Source: Methanospirillum stamsii
GTDB lineage: Archaea > Halobacteriota > Methanomicrobia > Methanomicrobiales > Methanospirillaceae
DNA length: 64,000 bases
NCBI RefSeq assembly: GCF_046244385.1
Contig: NZ_CP176366.1
Location: 3,162,001-3,226,000, forward strand
Reading direction: 5' to 3'
Shown here one piece after another: positions 57,304 through 64,000 of this stretch. A program made the translations under genes and the position numbers. The notes under the pieces were generated by a model. That model searched no databases and was not told the DNA's origin. It saw only the letters and a program-made list of their open reading frames with translations. Within the stretch, counting starts at the first letter, position 1. Each line of letters begins with the position of its first letter.

Positions 57304-57910
57304 GTTGATCCTGTGATTGTAATCTTTTTTGGGAATATTACTATGAAGATAATAATTGCTCATTGAACATATTAATAATTCATTTTTAGGTAAAAATAGG
57401 AGATATAACAAATTCTTAAAAAATTGGTGAAATCTGGTGCCATTACTACCTTTCATATTGAAAGTGATATCTTTTCATTATATAAATATCGTTTATTTTT
57501 AAGATTAATGAGCAAATTATAGGTTTTAGGGTATTAACTAATAGAGATCTAAATTGGGCTGGAAATTATTGTCTATTTTGACTGAATCTTAAGAAAACCT
57601 CATTTCCTAACGGCCGCTATCAGAGATAATATTTAGTCACCTTATATATTGGATCAAAAAAGATAGGGGAATAGCGTTCGTCTATACGCGTATTATTTTT
57701 AAGGATAATTTGATAGGAAATATTAAATCAGGTTCAGATTCAATCATTTTTTTAAAATAGAAGATTTATTACTCGAATATTGATTAAGAAAAATCCAAAT
57801 GCGTTCATTCTATTCATGTAAATTGGTTAAATCTCCGAATTGTTAGTTTACTGATTGTCAAATTGGTATCCAGGATAAATTCCTTAAACCATTGAATATT
57901 GTTCGGTTAA
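57304..57910. other. AT-rich intergenic region upstream of cstA
   Basis: About 600 bases, AT-rich, with no ORF of convincing codon pattern on either strand, no tRNA and no array. It separates the cstA promoter from the 3' end of the damaged methyltransferase gene. Confidence 0.35.
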
Positions 57911-58732
57911 TTAATATATATTAACTTCATTAAAAATCAAAAAGTGTTGCAAAATTCGGTAATTTTTTATATTTTCCGGTTTTTTACCAGATACCAGATA
58001 TCCGGTGAAAGAGCAGAAAAATTTCCCTTCCTTATCCCTATTACATAGAAACCGGATATACTCTTCTGCATCACCTGCCGTTACAATGCCTGATATCGCA
58101 ACAAGTTTGGCATTTTCAGAGAGAGTAAATATGCTTTCTGCTTCTGCAAGATCCGTGAAAATGTATGTTTTTGGAATTACAACAAGATCAGTAAATCCAA
58201 CAGAGAGACACATCCTCCGAAGTTTTCTTCCGATATGACCACATGCAAACTTATCTGACCAGAAGTCCAGGATATCTCTTGTTATCCGGGATGATCCATA
58301 GCCATCAACCAGAAAAGCCCCCCAATCCGGCTCAAAAAGAACACATCTACCACCGGGTTTTAAGATCCTGAACATCTCCCGAATAATCTGTTTCGGATTA
58401 ATGACATGCTGGAGCACCCTGTCTTCCCTAATGGCATCACAGGAGTTATCTTTTATTGCCTGATATTGCCCGTTCATCTGACAAAATGAAATATTATGTC
58501 CGGCATAATCATTTCGGGCTTTGGAAAGGACAGAAAAACTGATGTCTGAACCGATTACATTTCCTTCAGGACTGCACAGATGTACCAGATTTCTTGCATC
58601 CTGACCAATTCCACAACCGATATCCAGTATCGTATATCCCGCATTGATAAGTAAAAGATGGAAGGATTCTTCTTTTACTGATTGGAAAAAGGGATGATTA
58701 CGGATGACTGTCAGGCCTTGGATCTTTTTTTC
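57911..58732 (-). pseudogene. SAM methyltransferase gene with disrupted 5' end
   Basis: The frame is open from 58732 to 57911 and encodes a good class I methyltransferase: TILDIGCGIGQDARNLV (motif I), VIGSDISFSVLSKA (motif II), DAIREDRVLQHVINP and FRILKPGGRCVLFEPDWG. There is no ATG, GTG or TTG in frame before motif I; the first Met is at 58477, already past it. An in-frame TAG at 58733-58735 closes the frame upstream. An A7 tract (58725-58731) lies right there: one more A would join the frame to PDFKRLIIHQTRKK upstream, which in turn needs another shift to reach the ATG near 58798. Loss of function is likely. Confidence 0.75.
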
Positions 58733-58914
58733 CTAGTTTGATGAATGATCAATCTTTTGAAATCAGGTTGCCAGAAATGTGTCAGGTTCGTTTATATTCA
58801 TGACTCAGTATATTATCTTTTATTTTCATTATGATAATTTTTTTTATAGGGATATGATCTTAATATATAAAAAACATAATAAATCCAATAATTTATTAAA
58901 TTAATAAATAACCA

Positions 58915-59319
58915 ATGCAATCAAAATCTTCCCTCAAAACAGATGATATTCATCTCTTTTGCAGTCAAAACCCAGATTGTCCTGACTATGTAAAACGAGG
59001 ATTAGGAAATCTTCCAATGAATGGAACATCTGGTGGTCATGGAAACCGAATGTTGCGATGCAGGTCTTGTGGTTATCGATTTTCTGAAACAAGAGGCATT
59101 GTATTATTCAACTTAAAAATTGAGCACGAAAAAACGGTTTCGATTATGGAACATCTATCAGAGGGATGTGAAATACGGAAAACCAGTAGATTGACAGATG
59201 TGAGTTTAGGGATAGTGGCCAGACTTTCACAAAAGTCAGGGAAACATGCTCAATTAATCCATGGTGAATTAGTTGATTTTCCCACTCAGACAAATGAAGT
59301 TCAATTCGATGAGAAATGG
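58915..59319 (+). pseudogene. IS1-like transposase fragment, truncated by IS21
   Basis: About 135 residues of an IS1/InsA-type transposase: zinc-binding FCSQNPDCPDYVKRGLGN and MLRCRSCGYRFSETRG, HTH region EGCEIRKTSRLTDVSLGIVA, and the start of the catalytic part, EVQFDEKW (first Asp). The sequence then passes into the left end of the IS21 element and stops at 59391. The catalytic remainder is not found on the other side of the IS21, so it is a dead remnant. Confidence 0.8.
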
Positions 59320-59446
59320 TGTTATTGCCACTTGATTCCTGACCAGGGGAATATAAATTCGCGCCACTTCGTTTTTGACCACCCTATTTAAAGACACAGA
59401 TCAATTCCCTCCGCATGTAACAGGAGGGGATAGGCAGGTGAAAACG

Positions 59447-60315
59447 ATGGAAGACATCCAGACGATCATCGCATCCTACAATCGATGCGGTTCATACAGC
59501 CAGGTAGCAAGGGAAATGCATGTTTCCCATAATACCATAAAAAAGTATATCCGAAGATATAATGAGGTCAGATCCGGCTTCCGGGACGAAATACTCCCAA
59601 AAGAGCGGAGAATCGAACAGCCTCGCCGTTCAATAACCGATGAAATGATCTATTTCATTCATTCAATGTTAGAGGAAAACGTTACACGCCCCAGGAAACA
59701 GCGAATGAATGGCCGACAAATATATGACAAAATGTTACAGACGGGATATTCAATTGGTTATTCTTCCGTTCGGGAGATCATTGCTGACTGGAATACCGTA
59801 CATCGTTCCCGTGAAGTCTACATTCTCCAGAATCCTGAGCCCGGATACCGAGCAGAATTTGACTAGTGTGAAGTCAGCCTTCAAATCCAGGGTATCTGGA
59901 CAAAGGTTTCCATGGCTGTCATGGTCCTGACTTGGTCATTATTCAGATTCGCCAGATTGTATTACCATGAGACCCAGCAAGAAGTAATCGATGCCCATAT
60001 ACAATTCTTTTGTGCAATTCAGGCAGTTCCTAGGTATATATACTATGACAATCTTAGAGCGGTCTATGATTATTCCCGGAAAAGATTCCAGGATTCCTAC
60101 CTTCGATTTGCATCTCATTATGGTTATTCCTATGAAGTATGTAATCCTGTTTCGCCTCATGAAAAGGGTATAGATGAAGAGAGCATCAGTTATATCCGGA
60201 GGAACGCATTCGGAGAACGGAGCTCATTTCAATCAATCGAAGAAGCTCAACAATGGCTTAATGCTTCTCTTGAACGCATAAACAGCCTCCATGTGTATCG
60301 AAGGGAAAAGACTCC
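59447..60315 (+). pseudogene. istA: IstA transposase, 5' part: amber stop and ISL3 insertion
   Basis: From the ATG at 59447 (AGGTG upstream) this encodes HTH YSQVAREMHVSHNTIKKYI, then EPGYRAEFD followed by an in-frame TAG at 59864-59866, where IstA proteins carry Trp (DW.EV). A TGG to TAG change is the simplest reading. After the stop the same frame continues through CEVSLQIQGIW, YDNLRAVYDY and HEKGIDEE to REKTP, where ISL3 is inserted at 60316. Removing ISL3 with one 8-bp duplicate rejoins the frame to the part at 61749. Confidence 0.85.
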
Positions 60316-60329
60316 GCCTCTTCGCTATT

Positions 60330-61556
60330 TCAAGTGGGTAAGTCAAAATTGAGTTTCCCACAGCGTAAATAGATCATAGTGATGAAATTATCAGTATTTT
60401 TATACCCTCTTGCACTTCTTTTCAACGATTGAACGACACTATTTAGTCCTTCCATCAGTGCATTTGTAAACCGACACTCAAAATAATTCAATATCCCTTC
60501 CCAGTGGTTTCGAATGGTTTTAGCCAGTGAGATCATAGGGTCAAGCCTAGAGTGAGTTAACCAAAAGTACCATTTCTTGAGGTAAAGATGTGCTTCATCC
60601 CGATCTTGAATTTTCCAAATTTCCTGAAAGTTCAATTTCATTTGGTATGCTCTTGCTGTTTTAAGATTCAAAGAACGTAATGAACATAGAGCCTGACTTT
60701 GCTTTTCTGTTAGTCTATTTATTGATTTTAACCAAATATATCGAGTTTTTTTAAGGATTGAATTCTCTTTTTGCTCTACTCTTCTTACCTCATCAATTGC
60801 TTTATTGACTAACTGCATCACATGAAATTTGTCAAAAATTATATTCGCATTGACTAAATACTCTGATATTCCGGAAATAAATGCTGGAGACATATCGCAA
60901 GATACTTGTTCAATTTTCCAAGGGTTTCCATGATGACATAATAATTCAGTAAAAAACCTCCCAATAGTGCTTGAATCTTTTCCTCTCGTCACAAAAAGAA
61001 CTTTCCCAGTCTTCTTGTCAGCGAAAATCGTAATATAATTGTGACCTTTTCTTTCAGAAGTTTCATCAACACATACTGCAGTTACATTAGAATAATCTTC
61101 CTTTTTCAATGCTTTTTTAACATAATGTTTGATTATCCTCCAGATTCGTGTATCATGTTCATGGACCAACTCAGCCACTTTGCTGATTTGCATAGATTGA
61201 GCCATTAATACAACTATATGTTCAAAAAGACTTGTAAATGAGCTCATTTTTCTCGACCATGGAACATCGATCATAATGACTTTACATTGATCACAGTATA
61301 TCCTTGGGACTCTTGCATGAATATAGGAGGGATATTGAAAAAAATCGAGATGACGCCATTCTTTATCTATTGTATCGTGTACATCGCATAACTCTGTTCC
61401 ACAGGACGGACAAGGGAATTTTGCTCCTCGTTGAAAATCAATATAAATATCGAGTCTTTTTTCAGTATCTGAAAAGGAAACTTGTGTTACAGACCAAGGT
61501 TCTTTCAATCCTAGAACCAATTGAATGGCATCTTTTTCTAGAGGATATCCCGTCAT
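60330..61556 (-). CDS. ISL3-family transposase
   Basis: 408 residues. An N-terminal zinc ribbon (FPCPSCGTELCDVHD ... RIYCDQCKV) and HTH are followed by a DDE core: VCVDETSERKGHNYITIFAD (first Asp), VSCDMSPAFISG (second Asp), FDKFHVMQLVNKAIDEVRR and the C-terminal NALMEGLNSVVQSLKRSARG holding the catalytic Glu. It is full length with no lesion, so probably active. Confidence 0.93.
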   Translation of the reverse strand: MTGYPLEKDAIQLVLGLKEPWSVTQVSFSDTEKRLDIYIDFQRGAKFPCPSCGTELCDVHDTIDKEWRHLDFFQYPSYIHARVPRIYCDQCKVIMIDVPWSRKMSSFTSLFEHIVVLMAQSMQISKVAELVHEHDTRIWRIIKHYVKKALKKEDYSNVTAVCVDETSERKGHNYITIFADKKTGKVLFVTRGKDSSTIGRFFTELLCHHGNPWKIEQVSCDMSPAFISGISEYLVNANIIFDKFHVMQLVNKAIDEVRRVEQKENSILKKTRYIWLKSINRLTEKQSQALCSLRSLNLKTARAYQMKLNFQEIWKIQDRDEAHLYLKKWYFWLTHSRLDPMISLAKTIRNHWEGILNYFECRFTNALMEGLNSVVQSLKRSARGYKNTDNFITMIYLRCGKLNFDLPT

Positions 61557-61602
61557 AAAGTTATTTTTATCTTTATTGTAAATCTGTTTAACTTAATCTC
61601 TC

Positions 61603-61690
61603 GCGAAGGTGGGATGCTCGCCCATCCCACCGAGCCTATCATTGCCTGGGGGTTGGGTTCAAGGGAGGGGGGCGGAGCACTCCCACCCTT
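61603..61690 (+). repeat. GC-rich double-hairpin repeat, copy A (inside ISL3)
   Basis: It begins GCGAAGGTGGGATGC. Hairpin 1 is a perfect 9-bp stem GGTGGGATG/CATCCCACC (61608-61616 and 61623-61631) with a 6-base loop. Hairpin 2 is formed by AAGGGAGGG and its partner CCCACCCTT (61661-61690). It matches copy B at 63092 over most of its length, with stems kept and loops changed. It is markedly GC-rich against AT-rich surroundings. Confidence 0.85.
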
Positions 61691-61748
61691 GATTTTCCCC
61701 TTATGGTTTTGTAATTACCCACTCAAAGTAGCGATGAGCCAAGACTCC

Positions 61749-62358
61749 CATCGAATCCTTGAAAGATGAACAGAATTCCTTGCTTCCCCTTCCTTCACTT
61801 GAGTATTCAAATGTACTGACTAAACCAGCAAAAATATCCAAATACTCGTTTGTGTCCTTTGATCGCAATTATTACTCTGTCCCTGATAGTTATCGTCAAA
61901 AACGCATTCTGCTGAAGATTTATCAGGACCGAATCGATCTTGTATCCGGTCCAGAGCTGATTGCCTCACACAAAAGATTACATGGAAAAGGACAGTATTC
62001 TCTCAATATTTGTCACTTCCTGAAGACATTTGAACGAAAACCAGGATCACTCATGCACTCCAAGGTAATTCAACAAGCTCCTGATACTCTTCAGAATCTT
62101 TATAAGTCCCATTACCTGGACAGGCCATTAGATTTTATTCAGATACTGAGCCTGACGGAAGAATGCTCTTTGGATGAGTTAATTGCTGTAATAGAGAAGT
62201 TACAGAAGATTCATGTTTCACCTGAATGTGCCACCATTCGAATGGTTTTGAATAAAGACGTCGTTCAGGCTGTTGAATCGTTAGAGGTATATGATTTGAT
62301 AAATGTACAGGAACCGGATCTGACCGTATATGATTGTGTGGTGGAGTGTGTAGCATGA
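61749..62358 (+). pseudogene. istA: IstA transposase, 3' part after the ISL3 insertion
   Basis: This continues the istA frame after ISL3 (IESLKDEQNSLLPLP ... SFDRNYYSVPDSYRQKRI), the usual C-terminal beta domain and tail of IstA. Joined to the 5' part across one copy of AAGACTCC it reads REKTPIESLKDEQN in frame. Its TGA overlaps the istB start (ATGA at 62355). Alone it lacks the catalytic core. Confidence 0.87.
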
Positions 62359-63074
62359 TACATGAACTGGAAGAAATGTGCAAACAACTCCATATTGCCG
62401 GTGTTTACCAGTCGGTTCAGGAACAATGTGGATCAGATCCGGAGATAATTTCGGTTCTGATGAAAGCTTGTCAGTTTGAATTGAATATCAGGATGACCAA
62501 TCGGCATATCCGAACCATCAAACAAGCGGGATTTCCTACCCAGAAAAGATTCGAAGAGTTGTCAGTACAGGATTTACCAGATGATGGGAGAATGTTTCTG
62601 CCGGATCTGAAATCGCTGGATTTTATTCAGGAAACGAAAAATGTGGTCTTTATTGGAAATTCAGGAACTGGAAAGACACACTTAGCTATTGCAACTGGGG
62701 TATGTGCCTGTGAGCATAATTTCAAAGTGAACTTTAAAACTGCTGCAGGTCTGGTAAATGAGCTACTGGAAGCAAAAAAAGCAGGAAGATTTACGTTATT
62801 GATGAGGCAGCTTAAAAGGATTGATCTTCTAATCCTCGATGAACTTGGGTACATAACCTTTGATCTGGAAGGTACTGAGTTATTATTTCAGATATTGGCT
62901 GCACGATATGAGGTACTTAGTACGGTTATTACCACCAATTTACCTTTTTCTGAATGGATTAAAGTGTTTCATGATAAAACTCTGACTGTTGCTCTTCTTG
63001 ACAGGATTACTCACCAGGCAATGATAGTCAATATGAATGGTCACAGTTACCGAAGAAGGGCAAAGAATACCTGA
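62355..63074 (+). CDS. istB: IS21 helper ATPase IstB (second element)
   Basis: 239 residues from the ATG at 62355 that overlaps the istA stop. Walker A is GNSGTGKTHLAIATG (~102-116) and Walker B is DLLILDELGYITFD (~157-170), with TVITTNLPFSEW after it. Intact, but its istA partner carries an amber codon and an ISL3 insertion, so the element cannot move by itself unless complemented. Confidence 0.92.
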   Translation: MIHELEEMCKQLHIAGVYQSVQEQCGSDPEIISVLMKACQFELNIRMTNRHIRTIKQAGFPTQKRFEELSVQDLPDDGRMFLPDLKSLDFIQETKNVVFIGNSGTGKTHLAIATGVCACEHNFKVNFKTAAGLVNELLEAKKAGRFTLLMRQLKRIDLLILDELGYITFDLEGTELLFQILAARYEVLSTVITTNLPFSEWIKVFHDKTLTVALLDRITHQAMIVNMNGHSYRRRAKNT

Positions 63075-63091
63075 ACTGATATTTTCTCTTT

Positions 63092-63174
63092 GCGAAGGTG
63101 GGATGCTTGTCCATCCCACCGAGCCTATCCTAATCAGGGGTGGGTTGAAGGGAGGGGGCGAAGCCACCACCCTT
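63092..63174 (+). repeat. GC-rich double-hairpin repeat, copy B (inside IS21)
   Basis: The same architecture as copy A at 61603: stem GGTGGGATG/CATCCCACC (63097-63105 and 63112-63120) with loop CTTGTC instead of CTCGCC, the shared linker GAGCCTATC, and a second hairpin AAGGGAGG...CCACCCTT closed around GGC-GAA-GCC. It lies 18 bases after the istB stop and within the IS21 right end. Confidence 0.85.
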
Positions 63175-63342
63175 CTGGCTCTTTCTTTTAAGGAAGGAAT
63201 TTATACTTGAGTGATGACTTTCCACTTAGGGCTGGTCAAAATTGAAGTGGAAGTCCTGGTCAATTTTAGAGTAGCAAAAACACTCTCGAAGAGTGGGTCC
63301 GTTTTCCATCTGTGCAGTTATGTTAGATCATGACCGATGATT

Positions 63343-63999
63343 TCATGAGAATAATAAAGATGTAAATGTTTTCCCGTTTTCGATTTCAATGAGATGACTC
63401 CGTTCAATTAGTTTAACATCATTTATTAAAGCTAATTCCCTTGCAGGATTAGTATAACTCCGATTCGTAATTACCACCCCTTTTTTTGCATTGTATACTT
63501 TTAATGCTCCTACTATCTCCTGAACAGCCTTATTACTAACATTGGTTCCCTTTTTGTATCTTTTACACTGAATAATGAAGGTATCATTATTTTTAGAAAT
63601 AATGATATCAGCCCCGTGATCTCTTGATCCTTTTGTAACGGTCACGGAAAAGCCTTCTTCATTTAATTTTTTACCCAACAACTCCTCAAATTCATGCCCT
63701 GAAGTATTATCTAAATATTTAATAAATGGTTCTTGTTTTAATAACCCTGCAGCGAATTTATCTAAATCCTCTTTTTCTTGTTTGACTTTTTCTCTTGAAT
63801 TATAGTTCTGAATTAGTAAGTCAATGTTATCTCGAAAATTATGTTTATCGCCTAATATTTTTTTTAGGAATTTTTTATTCTGTGTTGTTTCCTCAAATGT
63901 TAAAAAAATTTTTAAGATGTCATCTATGGTTTTAGTTTGAGAAAAGGCATCACAAAATATATCAAAATCCGACTCTCGGATTAATGTAGCAAGTATGTC
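63343..63999 (-). CDS. Mrr-type restriction endonuclease, 5'-truncated by window edge
   Basis: The frame is open from the right edge (63999) to the stop at 63343, 218 residues in view; the start lies outside. The N-terminal visible part is helical and charged (DNIDLLIQNYNSREKVKQEK). The C-terminal ~115 residues are an Mrr_cat PD-(D/E)xK nuclease: HEFEELLGKKLNEEGF, then RDHGADIIIS (Asp) and FIIQCKRYKKG (Gln/Glu-x-Lys), then GVVITNRSYTNPARELA. Such nucleases cut modified or foreign DNA. An internal TTG at 63681 covers only the catalytic domain. No methylase is seen in the window. Confidence 0.85.
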   Translation of the reverse strand, partial: DILATLIRESDFDIFCDAFSQTKTIDDILKIFLTFEETTQNKKFLKKILGDKHNFRDNIDLLIQNYNSREKVKQEKEDLDKFAAGLLKQEPFIKYLDNTSGHEFEELLGKKLNEEGFSVTVTKGSRDHGADIIISKNNDTFIIQCKRYKKGTNVSNKAVQEIVGALKVYNAKKGVVITNRSYTNPARELALINDVKLIERSHLIEIENGKTFTSLLFS

Positions 64000-64000
64000 A

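Larger units (their letters stand above)
60316..61740 (-). mobile_element. ISL3-family insertion sequence, 1425 bp, nested in istA
   Basis: Terminal inverted repeats begin GCCTCTTCGCTATTTCAAG at 60316 and, on the other strand, GGCTCATCGCTACTTTGAG at 61740 (21 of 26 match). A perfect 8-bp target duplication AAGACTCC lies at 60308-60315 and 61741-61748, the size expected for ISL3. It contains one intact transposase and, near its right end, a GC-rich hairpin repeat shared with the surrounding IS21. Confidence 0.95.
59320..63282 (+). mobile_element. Second IS21-family element, disrupted by a nested ISL3 element
   Basis: istA and istB on the plus strand are bounded by related ends, TGTTATTGCCACT at 59320 and, on the other strand, TGTTTTTGCTACT at 63282. 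Each is followed by subterminal repeats of the type CCACTTC..TTTTGACCA (59363-59382 and, inverted, 63233-63252). No target duplication could be read, so the exact ends are provisional. It is a different subgroup from the IS21 at 35776. A full ISL3 (60316-61740) sits inside istA. Confidence 0.78.

Noticed and set aside
32044..59866. Two in-frame TAG codons (MFS gene 32044-32046, istA 59864-59866) as possible pyrrolysine codons
   Set aside because: The MFS gene also carries frameshifts, and the istA TAG replaces an expected Trp (TGG to TAG). No pyl or methylamine methyltransferase gene is visible. Ordinary nonsense mutations explain both.
63281..63295. Palindrome CACTCTCGAAGAGTG as the IS21 target site or a terminator
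   Set aside because: No matching copy at the left end and no following T-run; kept only as a local inverted repeat.
1..64000. CRISPR array
   Set aside because: No run of regularly spaced short direct repeats was seen; repeats found are IS ends, hairpin elements or intragenic duplications.

Overview
The window reads as euryarchaeal DNA from a hydrogen/formate-using methanogen of the Methanomicrobiales, most likely Methanospirillum or a close relative. The evidence is an F420-type formate dehydrogenase (fdhAB), HypD, an archaeal tRNA-Arg, many PAS/receiver kinases of methanogen type, CARDB/TPR and beta-propeller surface proteins, AT-rich intergenic DNA and several insertion sequences (IS). The genus is inference; the methanogen assignment is firmer.

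Layout. 0-2.6 kb: end of fdhA and complete fdhB. 2.7-6.1 kb: a large receiver-PAS kinase and a winged-helix regulator. 6.8-10.6 kb: a Lys/Pro-rich HTH protein, tRNA-Arg(CCG), a small Cys-rich protein, hypD, an XRE regulator and an exported protein. 10.6-16.1 kb: a membrane-free chemoreceptor-like protein with a triple internal repeat, a TPR-CARDB protein and a second winged-helix regulator. 16.2-17.5 kb: an ISAzo13-type IS with intact ends. 17.6-24.9 kb: a one-strand chemosensory operon (double CheW, 27-codon ORF, Cache-HAMP receptor, CheA-receiver hybrid, receiver-kinase) with no cheB, cheR, cheC or cheD in view. 24.9-31.2 kb: a kinase lacking its phospho-acceptor His, and a hybrid kinase split inside its receiver by an IS1634-type element. 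31.3-35.7 kb: a decayed MFS exporter, an Nramp-like transporter and a beta-propeller protein. 35.8-38.0 kb: an intact IS21. 38.3-57.2 kb: a varied accessory/metabolic stretch with a TPR protein, an ArsC-like pseudoenzyme, secreted transglutaminase-like protein, TIR-like protein, duplicated VWA protein, methyltransferase, flavoprotein, glycerol dehydrogenase, DUF6623 plus papain-like pair, a CPT-like kinase, a duplicated DUF1254/DUF1214 protein and CstA. 57.9-64 kb: a damaged methyltransferase, then a nest of mobile elements (ISL3 inside IS21 inside an IS1-like transposase) and an Mrr-type nuclease running off the right edge.

The dominant themes are signal transduction (at least five kinases and two receptors) and insertion-sequence activity. 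Target-site duplications could be read for three elements (6 bp for IS1634, 5 bp for the first IS21, 8 bp for ISL3). Joining the sequence across the IS1634 and ISL3 insertions restores the interrupted reading frames exactly.

The most unusual items are a GC-rich two-hairpin repeat of about 85 bp shared by the otherwise unrelated ISL3 and IS21 elements, the minimal Frz/ACF-like chemosensory operon with a tiny overlapping ORF, the 399-nt triple repeat in the cytoplasmic receptor, and two proteins that keep their fold but have lost the catalytic residue (His-less kinase, Cys-less ArsC).
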